Assembly: GCA_029267175.1 (NCBI GenBank)
Contig: JARIDJ010000035.1
Coordinates: forward strand, 1-46,161
DNA: 46,161 nucleotides
Source: Psychrobacter sp.
GTDB taxonomy: Bacteria > Pseudomonadota > Gammaproteobacteria > Pseudomonadales > Moraxellaceae
Reading direction: 5' to 3'
A program made the position numbers and the translations under genes. Of this stretch, positions 27,235-36,984 are shown piece by piece; the stretch's first letter is position 1, and every line of letters begins with the position of its first letter. The notes below the pieces were generated by a model that searched no databases, was not told where the DNA came from, and worked only from the letters and a program-made list of their open reading frames with translations.

Positions 27235-27339
27235 TAATAAAAAATGCGCTATAGTCAAGGAATGACAACAGCTATAGCGAAGCTCAAACAGTATTAGCAA
27301 ATAAAACAGCACTAATAAAAATAATAACAGGCTACTTCT

Positions 27340-28815
27340 ATGTTTTTAGATATCGTACTGACTATTCACTTTATACTACTATTATTTATCTCAGTAAGGG
27401 TGCTGGCACGTCACGACTTGACCGCTCCTGCACGACTCGCTTGGATAGTCGTGTTATTTGTATTACCTTATATCGGCGTAGTGGTTTATTGGCTATTTGG
27501 CGAGATCCATTTGGGCCGCGAGTTTGTCGATAAGCATAAAAAAAACATGACCAAATTACACCGCACTAATCCTGAAGTGCTGGGCGACGAGGCAGACTTA
27601 CTACGAGCGGTTGATCCGCATTATCAGATGGCCTTTGCATATTCAGCAGCAGCGACAGGTTTTCATACTACGCTAAATAACAGCGCCGAGCTGATGGCAG
27701 ATGCCGCGCAGACCCAGGAGCGGATGATCGCTGACTTTGATGCTGCTACTGATCATATCCATGTGCTTTATTACATTTGGCTTATCGATGGCATGGGTAT
27801 AGATACCGCGCAGGCACTTATACGTGCCGCAAAGCGTGGAGTGAGCTGCCGAGCGATGGTCGATGGCATGGGCTCACGCAAAATGGTGAACTCCAAAATA
27901 TGGCGGGAGATGAAGGAAGCTGGCGTACAGGTCAGCGTAGCACTACCGATCAAAAACATTATCAAAGTGCTGCTCTTTAGCCGTATTGACTTGCGTAATC
28001 ACCGCAAAATCACCGTAATCGATGGCAAAATCAGCTATAACGGCAGTCGTAACTGCGCTGATCCTGAGTTTCGTACTAAACCCAAATTTGCCCCTTGGGT
28101 CGATATTATGGTGCGCTTTGAGGGGCCTATAGTGGCTCAAAATCAGATGCTGTTCGCAAGCGACTGGCTCATCAAAAACCCTCAAACCCCTATCGATAGC
28201 TTTCCTTATCATACTGAGGCAAATAGCAAGCCGCCAACTTTATCTAATAATGATCAACCTGCTACTAGCGTAGCAGCACAAGTATTTGCCGATGGGCCTT
28301 CTCAGCGCCGCGGTACTACGCCGCAGTTTTTGACCACTTTAATTGGGCAGACTAAGCATACTTTGACTATCTCCACCCCTTATTTTGTACCCGATTACTC
28401 TTTAGTCAGCGCTTTGTGCGCCGCCGCTTATCGCGGAGTAAACGTGACGATGATATTCCCCAAACACAACGACTCACTCATTGTAGGAGCAACGTCGCGC
28501 AGTTATTATTGGGAATTGTTAGAAGCTGGAGTAAAGATTTATGAGTATAAACCGGGTCTCTTACATGCCAAAACTTTGACTATTGATGGCGAGATAGGCT
28601 TAATCGGCTCAACCAATTTGGACTTACGTAGCTTTGATCTAAACTATGAAAACAATGTCATCTTTAGCGATAAGCCATTGACTACGGCTATCATGGAGCG
28701 CCAACAGCAGTATCTGAGCGATTCAGATAAAGTCAGCCGTGAGCAGGTAGAAGAATGGCCGTTATATTATAGAATTTGGAATAATATCATCGCGACTATG
28801 GGGCCGGTTTTATAG
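27340..28815 (+). CDS. cls: Cardiolipin synthase (phospholipase D family)
   Basis: This enzyme condenses two phosphatidylglycerol molecules (or phosphatidylglycerol with another phospholipid) to make cardiolipin in the inner membrane. Two N-terminal membrane helices (about 3-20 and 30-52) include the family segment DLTAPARLAWIVVLFVLPYIGVVVYWLFGE. Two HKD catalytic motifs follow: HRKITVID (H221, K223, D228) and HAKTLTID (H409, K411, D416). The length of 491 residues is normal for ClsA. It is convergent with rlmA, with abutting stop codons. ClsA versus another PLD-type Cls cannot be settled here. Confidence 0.93.
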   Translation: MFLDIVLTIHFILLLFISVRVLARHDLTAPARLAWIVVLFVLPYIGVVVYWLFGEIHLGREFVDKHKKNMTKLHRTNPEVLGDEADLLRAVDPHYQMAFAYSAAATGFHTTLNNSAELMADAAQTQERMIADFDAATDHIHVLYYIWLIDGMGIDTAQALIRAAKRGVSCRAMVDGMGSRKMVNSKIWREMKEAGVQVSVALPIKNIIKVLLFSRIDLRNHRKITVIDGKISYNGSRNCADPEFRTKPKFAPWVDIMVRFEGPIVAQNQMLFASDWLIKNPQTPIDSFPYHTEANSKPPTLSNNDQPATSVAAQVFADGPSQRRGTTPQFLTTLIGQTKHTLTISTPYFVPDYSLVSALCAAAYRGVNVTMIFPKHNDSLIVGATSRSYYWELLEAGVKIYEYKPGLLHAKTLTIDGEIGLIGSTNLDLRSFDLNYENNVIFSDKPLTTAIMERQQQYLSDSDKVSREQVEEWPLYYRIWNNIIATMGPVL

Positions 28816-29754
28816 TGCTTTTTTTTGTAAAACATAAAGCACAAATTTGGCTGTAGTCACAAAAGGATGCTCTTTAGCCATTGCTAATAAGGCTTGTCGT
28901 TTCTCTGGCTGCGCGCGATAAGCATAAGGCGTCATCGTCAATAAATCAGCTAAAGCTGCTGATGACAGACTCAGCTCAGCTCTAACTTGACGAGTCTCTA
29001 TTAGCTCAAAAAATGGCTCAAGCTCAATCAAAAACTTGTCTGAGTTATGCTCGCGTACTTCAGCAAATAATGCCGTGCGTACTTCAGCCAAATGACCTAC
29101 ATCAGGCTTAGCAATCACTAAATAACCTTTATCCTCTAAGACGCTGGCAAACGCCTCAGGCAATATCGGACTAAAAATACTGCTAATACCTGTCATACTA
29201 TTTGCTGATAAGGGCAGATGTGCAGCGCTAGTCACTAGCGGATAGATTACTGTCTTATTATCAGACTGATTATCCGCATTAAGCCATAGATTTTTGGTTA
29301 GCTTGCTGGCTTTAGCTACGGCTAATACCGCAGGCTTACTAATGTCAGCGGCAATTAAAGTATCAACCCTTTTTATCTGAGCGATAGCTTGAGTGTAGTA
29401 GCCTTCGCCGCAGCCTATATCTAACCAATTGATCGAACTTTTAGCTTGTTCGCTATTTATCTGAGCTGGTTTAGTCGATAATAACTGGTCTAGTTGCTGA
29501 GAGATCAAAGTCTGTAATGGCTGATAATAACCTGCCTGCAAAAAGCGTTGACGCGCCGCAATCGATTCTAAGCTATCACCCGGCTGCTTAGACTTTTTTT
29601 GTTGCACGGGTAATAGATTGACATAGCCTTGCCGCGCCACATCAAAGCCGTGGGAGATATTTTTAGGATTTAAGCTGCCGTCACAGTGCCAATTAGTAAC
29701 AGCTGGCAGTAATGGGGATTGGCAAATAGGGCAAGTAAATAGCGACACAGACAT
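28810..29754 (-). CDS. rlmA: 23S rRNA (guanine-N1)-methyltransferase RlmA
   Basis: This SAM-dependent methyltransferase modifies G745 in helix 35 of 23S rRNA. An N-terminal zinc site has ligands C8, C11, C24 and H35 (CPIC, WHCDGSLNPKNISH), followed by GYVNLLPVQQKKSKQPGDS and the SAM motif WLDIGCGEGYYT. The C-terminal half carries the conserved SIFSPILPEAFASVL and PFFELI-type region. The 314 residues are slightly longer than E. coli RlmA (269), mostly in a linker after the zinc finger. Its ATG follows AGAGGAT. Its stop codon touches the cls stop codon, and it lies downstream of the terminator that closes the mraY operon. Confidence 0.9.
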   Translation of the reverse strand: MSVSLFTCPICQSPLLPAVTNWHCDGSLNPKNISHGFDVARQGYVNLLPVQQKKSKQPGDSLESIAARQRFLQAGYYQPLQTLISQQLDQLLSTKPAQINSEQAKSSINWLDIGCGEGYYTQAIAQIKRVDTLIAADISKPAVLAVAKASKLTKNLWLNADNQSDNKTVIYPLVTSAAHLPLSANSMTGISSIFSPILPEAFASVLEDKGYLVIAKPDVGHLAEVRTALFAEVREHNSDKFLIELEPFFELIETRQVRAELSLSSAALADLLTMTPYAYRAQPEKRQALLAMAKEHPFVTTAKFVLYVLQKKAL

Positions 29755-29825
29755 CTTAACATCCTCTAGATTTGCTTAGCATTTTAGCACTCGCATCTTA
29801 GCAAAAAACCGCATTGATAAGCGAT

Positions 29826-29860
29826 AAAAAAAGCCACTCTGTATATTATCAAAGTGGCTT
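29826..29860 (-). terminator. Rho-independent terminator at the end of the rsmH-mraY operon
   Basis: AAGCCACT (29831-29838) pairs with AGTGGCTT (29853-29860) across a 14-base loop. On the minus strand the stem is followed by a run of about seven U residues (A run at 29826-29832). It should end the dcw transcript before rlmA. Confidence 0.9.
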
Positions 29861-29902
29861 ATTAACTTTATTAACAACTACAGGTATTATTTAAGGTCTC
29901 AA

Positions 29903-31021
29903 CTAACGCAGTTTTAGTGTCATCAGGCCCAGCACTACTAAAACGATAGCAATAATCCAAAACCTTGCCACCACTTGCGTCTCTTTCCAGCCAATCTCTT
30001 CAAAGTGATGGTGTAGCGGTGCCATCCGAAAGATACGTTTTTTTCGCAGCTTATAAGAGCCCACTTGTAATATCACTGATACCGCTTCGGCGACAAACAA
30101 GCCGCCCATAATAGCAAAGGCAATCTCTTGACGGGTCATGACCGCAATAGTACCGAGCATTGCGCCCAAGGCTAATGCGCCTACATCGCCCATAAACACT
30201 TGCGCGGGATGAGCATTGAACCACAAAAAGCCAAGCCCGGCCCCTACCATAGCGCCGCAGACAATAATAACCTCAGAATTATAGGCAATATAAGGTACGT
30301 GTAGATACTCTGAAAATCTTACGTCACCTGAGACATAAGCCATCGCTCCAAGACCAGCGGCCACCAATACCACCGGCAATATCGCCAAACCATCCAAGCC
30401 ATCGGTTAAGTTCACCGCATTTGAAGCGCCATTAATGACAAAGTAGGTAAAGATGATAAAAGCAATGCCAAAGGGCACCGCTGAGAAAGGAATCGCCCAG
30501 TTCTTGAAGATAGGCAATAATAAATCCTGCATCATACGCGTGGTAGCTATATCAGGCTGCAAGGTCGAAATATAATATAAGGAGACACCGACGAAAATAG
30601 CGCCTACCGAGAGCCAAAAGTATTTTTTGCGCGCAATAAGTCCTGTTGGGTTTTTATACTTAATTTTTAGCCAATCATCGGTCCAACCTACCGCGCCAAA
30701 GATCACCATCACTACTAATAATATCCAAACGTAAGGATTATTTAGTCGTGCCCATAACAGCGTTGCCACGCCAATTGCAGTAAGAATAAGTACCCCGCCC
30801 ATCGTTGGCGTACCTGTCTTAATCAGATGCGACTGCGGGCCATCATTACGAATAGCCTGCCCATATCTAAGGGTGCGCAAGTGATTAATCACTCGCTTGC
30901 CAAGTAGCAAACTAAAACCTAAAGCGGTAATAACCGCAAGAAGCGCACGCAGTGTCAAGGAAGATACCGCAGAAAACGGTGAGTAATACTGGCTAAGCCA
31001 TTCAAACAACCAAACTAACAC
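29903..31021 (-). CDS. mraY: Phospho-N-acetylmuramoyl-pentapeptide transferase
   Basis: MraY transfers phospho-MurNAc-pentapeptide to undecaprenyl phosphate, making lipid I at the inner membrane. Ten hydrophobic segments are visible across 372 residues. The catalytic aspartates are in GWTDDWLK (115-116) and NLTDGLDG (204-211), and the HHH motif is in [13 protein letters not shown]. Translation starts at a GTG placed three bases after the murF stop and preceded by GAGGAG inside murF, so the two are probably coupled. It is the last dcw gene of this block, and a terminator follows. Confidence 0.97.
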   Translation of the reverse strand: MLVWLFEWLSQYYSPFSAVSSLTLRALLAVITALGFSLLLGKRVINHLRTLRYGQAIRNDGPQSHLIKTGTPTMGGVLILTAIGVATLLWARLNNPYVWILLVVMVIFGAVGWTDDWLKIKYKNPTGLIARKKYFWLSVGAIFVGVSLYYISTLQPDIATTRMMQDLLLPIFKNWAIPFSAVPFGIAFIIFTYFVINGASNAVNLTDGLDGLAILPVVLVAAGLGAMAYVSGDVRFSEYLHVPYIAYNSEVIIVCGAMVGAGLGFLWFNAHPAQVFMGDVGALALGAMLGTIAVMTRQEIAFAIMGGLFVAEAVSVILQVGSYKLRKKRIFRMAPLHHHFEEIGWKETQVVARFWIIAIVLVVLGLMTLKLR

Positions 31022-31024
31022 CGC

Positions 31025-32485
31025 CTACTCCTCGATTAGCGCATTAATGAGCGTTTCCATTTCCATAAAACGGGAACCTTTAAATAACACAGTACAAGGC
31101 TGTGCTTGCTGCGCTTGTAGATACTGCTGCAAATACTGTAGTAAACTGTCTTTATCATCAAAAGCATGAGCGCTAATACCGCCAATCTCCTCAGCGCCTG
31201 CCACCGTGTACTGCGCGTATTCGCCAACACAAAGTAGCACATCGATACCGGTCGCGGCGATAGTACGGCCAAGTCCTTGATGCTCGCTAACGGCAGCGTC
31301 GCCCAATTCACTAATGTCACCGAGTACCATGACTTGGGTACCCGTCTGCGCCGCTAATACTTTGGCAGCGGCGCGTACCGCATGAGGATTGGCATTATAA
31401 GTATCATCAATCAGTCGATGATTACCTAAAAGCTGGCTATTGAGGCGACCTTTAGCCGGACGCGCGTTCTCAAGGCCAGTGACAATATCTTCGATGTCGA
31501 TATCTAGTGCATAAGCACAAGCGGCAGCGGCAAGAGCATTATTAACATTATGCTCACCCGCTAGCGGTAGGCAGATATCTTGTACCTTATTACCGATATG
31601 CAGTTTAAATTCGCTGCGCTCAGGCTCGACATCTAGGTGGCTTGCGCTCACATCGGTATTACCAAAGCCAATCACCTTAGCCGTATTTTTCTCAGCGGTG
31701 CGCCGTAGCTGATTGGTAAAGTCGTCTTTATCCGGCACAATGGCAAATTGATTATCGCTTAGCGTGTGATAAATCTCCGCCTTAGTCTGGCAAATGCCCT
31801 CACGGCTGCCAAATTCGCCTAAATGCGCGGTACCAATATTGAGAATACAAGCGACATCAGGACGTACCAGCTCAGTGGTATAAGCAATCTCGCCGATATG
31901 ATTAGCGCCTAGCTCCATAACGGCATAACGGTGATGATCGGAGAGCTCTAATAGCATCATCGGCACGCCCAAATCATTGTTGAGATTGCCGCGAGTAATC
32001 AAGGTTGGCGCAAGGCGACCAAAGATACTGCCGAGCATCTCTTTACAAGTGGTTTTACCACTAGAACCAGTAATGGCAATCACCGTCAAATTCGGATGTT
32101 GCTGACAACGATAAGCACCCAATTGACCCAAAGCCAAGCGCGTATCATCGACCACTAACTGTGGAATACTAGTAGAAATAGGATGCGAGACAATCGCTGC
32201 GATAGCGCCTTTGGAAGCGGCAACATTGATATAGTCGTGACCATCGAAATTGTCACCACTCAAGGCCAAAAAGATATCACCGGTTTGAATGGTGCGCGTA
32301 TCGGTAGTGATGCGGTTACTAGTAACGACAAGCTCGCTACTGTCTTCACTCTGAGCTGAGGAGTTTGAGGCGGTTTGCGCCGCTTGCCAACGACCACCAA
32401 GCGTTGCCGTCGCGGTTAGCAAATTTTCAGCTTGCCAGACATAAAGTCCCTGCGACTGAATGGTGTTGTGGTTGTCCACGGTCAT
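31025..32485 (-). CDS. murF: UDP-N-acetylmuramoyl-tripeptide:D-Ala-D-Ala ligase
   Basis: MurF completes the cytoplasmic precursor by adding D-Ala-D-Ala. Mur-ligase motifs visible are the P-loop GSSGKTTCKEM, the LNIGTAHLGEFGS segment, EHNVNNALAAAACAYAL, DDTYNANPHAVRAAAK and VLGDISELG. The ATG at 32485 is chosen because AAAGGT lies seven bases before it and the protein then has 486 residues, near the usual length. An earlier ATG inside the murE tail (32569) would add 28 polar residues and lacks a ribosome binding site. It lies 67 bp after murE and directly before mraY. Confidence 0.94.
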   Translation of the reverse strand: MTVDNHNTIQSQGLYVWQAENLLTATATLGGRWQAAQTASNSSAQSEDSSELVVTSNRITTDTRTIQTGDIFLALSGDNFDGHDYINVAASKGAIAAIVSHPISTSIPQLVVDDTRLALGQLGAYRCQQHPNLTVIAITGSSGKTTCKEMLGSIFGRLAPTLITRGNLNNDLGVPMMLLELSDHHRYAVMELGANHIGEIAYTTELVRPDVACILNIGTAHLGEFGSREGICQTKAEIYHTLSDNQFAIVPDKDDFTNQLRRTAEKNTAKVIGFGNTDVSASHLDVEPERSEFKLHIGNKVQDICLPLAGEHNVNNALAAAACAYALDIDIEDIVTGLENARPAKGRLNSQLLGNHRLIDDTYNANPHAVRAAAKVLAAQTGTQVMVLGDISELGDAAVSEHQGLGRTIAATGIDVLLCVGEYAQYTVAGAEEIGGISAHAFDDKDSLLQYLQQYLQAQQAQPCTVLFKGSRFMEMETLINALIEE

Positions 32486-32552
32486 AGTCGATACCTTTTT
32501 TATTAGCTCATTGTTGTGTTGCTGTGTTTTTTTATTATCAGTTGCCAAGCGC

Positions 32553-34253
32553 TTATGCGCGGCCTGCATCCGTTAGCGCCTGCTGCAAGATGACACTGTC
32601 GTCAAAATCATAACGTACGCCGTTGATCTCTTGGTAAGTCTCGTGGCCTTTGCCTGCGATAACGACGATATCATCAGCACTGGCATTATTGACCGCATAT
32701 GCTATCGCTTTTTGCCGAGCAGGCTCGATCTGAGTGCGCTGATACTGCTCGTCACTCATGCCGACTTGCATATCTTCTAAGATGGCATTGGGGTCTTCAG
32801 TACGCGGATTATCAGCGGTCAATACCACTTGATCAGCTCCACTAAGCCCCGCTTGCGCCATGAGTGGACGTTTGCCCGCATCGCGATCGCCGCCGCAGCC
32901 AAATACTGCCCAAAGCTTACCGTCACAGTGTGTTCTAAGACTGGCTAATACTTGACTTAATGCGTCAGGAGTATGCGCATAATCGACAATAAAGCAGCCC
33001 TCTTTTGAAGGTACACGCTGCATACGTCCAACCGCGCCGTGTAGCTTAGGAACTAGCTTACTCATCTGTGTCATATCAATGCCAAGCGCTACTGCTGCTG
33101 CGATAGCGGCTAATAGGTTGGCGACATTAAAGCGGCCTAATAGCGGGCTAATAATATCGATGTCGCCAAACTCACTGTGCAAAGCAATCTTTACCCCTTG
33201 CAAGCTTGGCTGAATATCAACGGCCCTAAAAGTCGCTGATTTTGACGAGTCTAAACTATACGTCCAAACCGTCAAGTCACTTGCTTGCGCGGTATCTAGC
33301 ATCGTTTGAGCATAGTTTTCACCATGAGCATCATCGATATTGATAATGGCATGAGTAAGACTTGGAAAATGCTGGCTATCAAAGAGTCGGGCTTTGGCAG
33401 CGATATACTCGTTCATATCGGCATGATAATCTAAGTGATCGCGTGATAAATTGGTATAAATCGCCACTTTAATCGGCACCCCTTGTAGACGCTGCTGATC
33501 AAGACCATGAGAGCTGGCCTCTAACGCCAATAAGTCAACGTTTTGCGCGCCCATTTGCTGCAAAAACTGCTGTACTGCTAAGGCATCGCCAGTGGTGTGA
33601 CTGGCTTGCACTAAGGCATTAAGTTTACCATTACCAGCGGTGCCCATCACCGCGCTGCTCATGCCCGCCAATTGCGCTAGCTGGGCTACTAATTGGCTAA
33701 TAGTAGTTTTGCCATTGGTACCGGTCACTGCTACTACCGTTGGCAACTGAACTGGCTGCTGATATTGCAGACGCGCTTGTACCAAATCACCCAAAAAGTC
33801 GCGAATATTTGGGGCGTAGATAACCGGACAAGGTAAATCAGATAATGGCGACTCAGCACTCAAGTCGTTATCGTCGAGTTGAATGTTTGCGTTAGGCGGT
33901 ACACTGGCTTTAGCAAATAGCGCGGTAGGATCAATCTCAGATAAGATAAAAGCCGCCTTCTGAGCGGCTTGCTGCAGATAATGGCGGCTTTGTTGACAGT
34001 TTGGCTTTTGGCTCTTGAGCAGGATAAAGACGTCATTTTTTGCCACTTGACGGCTATCTAAGTGTAACTGATTAAAGCCAATAGTCAGCACTGAGCATGG
34101 AGTATTAACTGCGCCTAACATCTTTAAATCATCTAACTTATTAAGGCTCACGGATAGACGCTGTTGTCTGTCAAGAGCGTGACCCTCTTGAGCCTCTGCT
34201 GCGTCCATAAGCTGCTGCAAAGTCACGGTATTAGTCTGATTAGCGTCAGTCAT
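32553..34253 (-). CDS. murE: UDP-N-acetylmuramoyl-L-Ala-D-Glu:meso-diaminopimelate ligase
   Basis: MurE adds the third residue of the peptidoglycan stem. The P-loop GTNGKTT lies at 178-184. The downstream motif DNPRTEDP is the marker of meso-diaminopimelate rather than lysine specificity. Other motifs are SHGLDQQRLQG, RDHLDYHADM and GAVGRMQRV. At 566 residues it is longer than the E. coli enzyme (495). The extra length is mainly a polar region in the N-terminal domain around residues 20-50 and 110-140. The ATG follows TAGGA. It sits between ftsI and murF in the standard dcw order. Confidence 0.97.
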   Translation of the reverse strand: MTDANQTNTVTLQQLMDAAEAQEGHALDRQQRLSVSLNKLDDLKMLGAVNTPCSVLTIGFNQLHLDSRQVAKNDVFILLKSQKPNCQQSRHYLQQAAQKAAFILSEIDPTALFAKASVPPNANIQLDDNDLSAESPLSDLPCPVIYAPNIRDFLGDLVQARLQYQQPVQLPTVVAVTGTNGKTTISQLVAQLAQLAGMSSAVMGTAGNGKLNALVQASHTTGDALAVQQFLQQMGAQNVDLLALEASSHGLDQQRLQGVPIKVAIYTNLSRDHLDYHADMNEYIAAKARLFDSQHFPSLTHAIINIDDAHGENYAQTMLDTAQASDLTVWTYSLDSSKSATFRAVDIQPSLQGVKIALHSEFGDIDIISPLLGRFNVANLLAAIAAAVALGIDMTQMSKLVPKLHGAVGRMQRVPSKEGCFIVDYAHTPDALSQVLASLRTHCDGKLWAVFGCGGDRDAGKRPLMAQAGLSGADQVVLTADNPRTEDPNAILEDMQVGMSDEQYQRTQIEPARQKAIAYAVNNASADDIVVIAGKGHETYQEINGVRYDFDDSVILQQALTDAGRA

Positions 34254-34300
34254 AAAAAATCCTAGAGCAAGAATAAATGAGATAAAAATAAGGCCAGTCG

Positions 34301-36361
34301 CTATGACGGCTCTTTTGTCTGCAACGGTTTATCAAGCGGCACATTATACAGGCGTAATGCCTCTTTCATGACATTATGAAAGACTGGCGCGGCCGTTAGA
34401 CCAGCATAATGCAGACCGCGCGGATCCTCTAGCAAGATAACACCGACTAACCGCGGATTAGATACCGGTGCCATACCAGCAAAAACGTTACGATACTGGT
34501 CACTGTAATACCCACCGTCAGGGTTGATACGGCGCGAAGTACCCGTTTTGCCTGCCACTCGATAACCATCAATGTCAGCCGCTTTTGCCGTACCACCCGG
34601 CTGCGTGACACTCTCTAACATCTGTACAATCGCCATCGCTTGCTCATGCTCCATTACCCGTTTACTAGGTAATGGTTTGTCAGTCTTTGTTAGCGTTAAC
34701 GGATGCATCACCCCGCCAGCGGCTAAGGCTGCGTAAGCTTGTGCTACTTGTGCTAGCGTCGCCTCCATGCCGTAGCCATAACTGACTGTCGCACGGCGAG
34801 CGGTTTCTTTTTCTTCTGGCGTGGTGACTTGGCCGCTAGCTTCAGCTGGAAACTGTAGCGGCGTTTTGCTACCAAAGCCGAACTGGCGCTGCATGTTGGT
34901 GATGGCATCAGCAGGCAAGGATAACGCTATCTTAGTTGAGGCGACGTTACTTGATTTTTGTAATAAAGTAGCAAGGTTAATGGTACCCAAATTATTGTGA
35001 TCACGAATGGTGTAGCCGCGCACACGAATAGAGCCAGGATTGGTATCAATGAGCGAGTTGGCGGTGTATTTTCCTGAGTCGAGTGCCGCAGCAACGGTAA
35101 AGGGCTTCATGACCGAGCCTGGCTCAAAAGTATCGAGTAGCGCCCGGTTACGCTGATTTTCACCGGTCATCTCATTAAGATTATTGGAATTAAATGAAGG
35201 CCAAGTCGACAAAGCCAGCACCTCGCCGGTTTGTACATCAACGACCATCCCCGTTGACCAGCGCGCTTGCTGCAAACGTCCAGCTTTCTCTAACTCTTTA
35301 TAAAGCAAATACTGCAAACGCGAATCAATCGTCAGCGCTACATCTTTACCCGGAACTTCTGGTTTTAGCTGCTTAATCTCTTTTAGACTGTTTTGCTTGG
35401 CATCTTTTAATACCAAGACTTTACCGTCCTCACCTGCCAATACTTGCTCGTATTGACGCTCAATACCAGCACGGCCTTCATAGCCGCCTTCAGGGTCATT
35501 AGCGTTTTGACCCATAAAGCCTAATAGCTGTGAGTTGGGCTGCGGCTGCGGATAGTAGCGCTGAAAGAAATTTTTCTCATAAACGCCTGGGAAATCAAGC
35601 GAGCTAACGCTTTGGGCAATCTCAGGCGTCACTTTATTAAGTAGCGGTAGATAATGCGAACCAGGTCCTGAAGGCAGCGCGGCTTTGACTGCTTCTTCAT
35701 CAGTAAAATCAATATCTTTATCGATCGCTGTGGCTTTTTCAAGCTCAGTGACCGGGATGTTGGCCGCGGCTGCTAGCACCGTTAGATCCATATTATCTAA
35801 GCGCTTTTGCATCCGCGCGCGTAGCACCGGCTGACTGGGGTTTTCAATAATGACTCTATTGAGCTCGTAATACTCCTGCGCATAATCATGCGGACTAAAC
35901 GACACTGTCGCTAGTGGAGCGCTCACTGCCAATGGCAAATTATTGCGATCAGTAATCATACCGCGATAAGACTTTTGTGTGCGCTCGCTGGTGATCAGCT
36001 CATTGCCTTTATCTTGATAAAACTGCGCATTAGCTACTTGTAAATAATAAGCACGGCCTATGAGTAGACCCAAAACCGTCAAAGCAATCGCCCAAACAAA
36101 GCGAAAGCGGTTTTTGTCGTACTCAAAGCTACCACGTGCAGAAGCACCCGAGGCTTTGCTCATGATAGATCTTTTGCTTTTGCGGTTTTTTACACTGGTA
36201 TAAGCGCCTTGGGAATCGTCTTTTTTACGACGAGAAAACCGTTTTTTATCAGCGCTGCTTTCATTAGTTTTTGGCGCAGCTTTGGCTTTGCTAGCAGGAC
36301 GCAGAGGCTTTATAACTTTACCGCTAGCTGGTTTTCTATTGGTAGGCTTTTTGGCGCTCAT
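34301..36361 (-). CDS. ftsI: Septal penicillin-binding protein 3 with a long basic cytoplasmic tail
   Basis: FtsI is the divisome transpeptidase that cross-links septal peptidoglycan. The active-site motifs are SVMK (S416, K419), SSN (470-472) and KTG (605-607), and the single membrane helix spans about residues 87-109. The 686-residue length exceeds the roughly 590 of E. coli. Most of the excess is an N-terminal cytoplasmic tail of about 86 residues, very rich in lysine and arginine, where E. coli has about 20. The ATG overlaps the ftsL stop codon by four bases (ATGA), which supports this full-length start, although an internal ATG at codon 67 also exists. Confidence 0.95.
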   Translation of the reverse strand: MSAKKPTNRKPASGKVIKPLRPASKAKAAPKTNESSADKKRFSRRKKDDSQGAYTSVKNRKSKRSIMSKASGASARGSFEYDKNRFRFVWAIALTVLGLLIGRAYYLQVANAQFYQDKGNELITSERTQKSYRGMITDRNNLPLAVSAPLATVSFSPHDYAQEYYELNRVIIENPSQPVLRARMQKRLDNMDLTVLAAAANIPVTELEKATAIDKDIDFTDEEAVKAALPSGPGSHYLPLLNKVTPEIAQSVSSLDFPGVYEKNFFQRYYPQPQPNSQLLGFMGQNANDPEGGYEGRAGIERQYEQVLAGEDGKVLVLKDAKQNSLKEIKQLKPEVPGKDVALTIDSRLQYLLYKELEKAGRLQQARWSTGMVVDVQTGEVLALSTWPSFNSNNLNEMTGENQRNRALLDTFEPGSVMKPFTVAAALDSGKYTANSLIDTNPGSIRVRGYTIRDHNNLGTINLATLLQKSSNVASTKIALSLPADAITNMQRQFGFGSKTPLQFPAEASGQVTTPEEKETARRATVSYGYGMEATLAQVAQAYAALAAGGVMHPLTLTKTDKPLPSKRVMEHEQAMAIVQMLESVTQPGGTAKAADIDGYRVAGKTGTSRRINPDGGYYSDQYRNVFAGMAPVSNPRLVGVILLEDPRGLHYAGLTAAPVFHNVMKEALRLYNVPLDKPLQTKEPS

Positions 36362-36849
36362 AGTCCCTCCTCCGCAGTATTGGCCGCTGCAGAGGCAGGA
36401 TTATCAGGACTTAAATCCGTATTATCGCTATCGGTATCACTATTATCAGTGTCGGCAGTAGCGATGGTATCGCCCGCTATCACTGGCGCTCCAGGCTGAA
36501 TAATGAGCTTATCTTTGAGGGTTGGCGAATACATACCCAGCTCGGCGACCGCTCGACTCGCTATTTGCGGAGTTGCGCTGAAGGTTTGTTGTTCGATAAG
36601 CAAACGCTGATGCTCTACTTGCAGCTTGCGTTGTTGTTTTTTCATATCTTGCAAGGTTTTGTAGTCCTGATGATATTGCTGAACCGTTTCAGCGGTCTTA
36701 ATACCGCTCCAAACAATACCAGCCGCCAATAACAATAGCGCCACTACATAGATATTTACAGCACTAAAACGCTGCGCAAACATCTCACCTACATCGTTAT
36801 GATTAGAGCTTGCGGCGCGGTCAGATTTAGGTTTGCGAGATATTGCCAT
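36358..36849 (-). CDS. ftsL: Cell division protein FtsL
   Basis: FtsL is a bitopic divisome protein that with FtsB and FtsQ activates FtsWI. It has 163 residues: a cytoplasmic head, one membrane helix (about 33-50, VNIYVVALLLLAAGIVWSGI), then a periplasmic coiled-coil (TAETVQQYHQDYKTLQDMKK onwards). A long acidic, Ser/Asp-rich C-terminal extension (about 40 residues) is not found in E. coli FtsL. Sequence conservation is low, so the call rests on topology and its position between rsmH and ftsI, where it overlaps ftsI by four bases. Confidence 0.9.
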   Translation of the reverse strand: MAISRKPKSDRAASSNHNDVGEMFAQRFSAVNIYVVALLLLAAGIVWSGIKTAETVQQYHQDYKTLQDMKKQQRKLQVEHQRLLIEQQTFSATPQIASRAVAELGMYSPTLKDKLIIQPGAPVIAGDTIATADTDNSDTDSDNTDLSPDNPASAAANTAEEGL

Positions 36850-36984
36850 GACGATCTCAAAAAGATGAACTTAAAGGTAGATAAAAAGTAGCAGAAAATG
36901 ATTAGTAACCTGCAATAGCTTAGGTAACCCTAAATAGCAAATAGCTCGCTAGTTTAACGGTTGTTACTTACCGCTTTTTAACAG

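Noticed and set aside
27037..27312. A 91-codon minus-strand open frame before ktrB
   Set aside because: It overlaps the ktrB start, lies in AT-rich divergent promoter sequence and has no ribosome binding site or motif.
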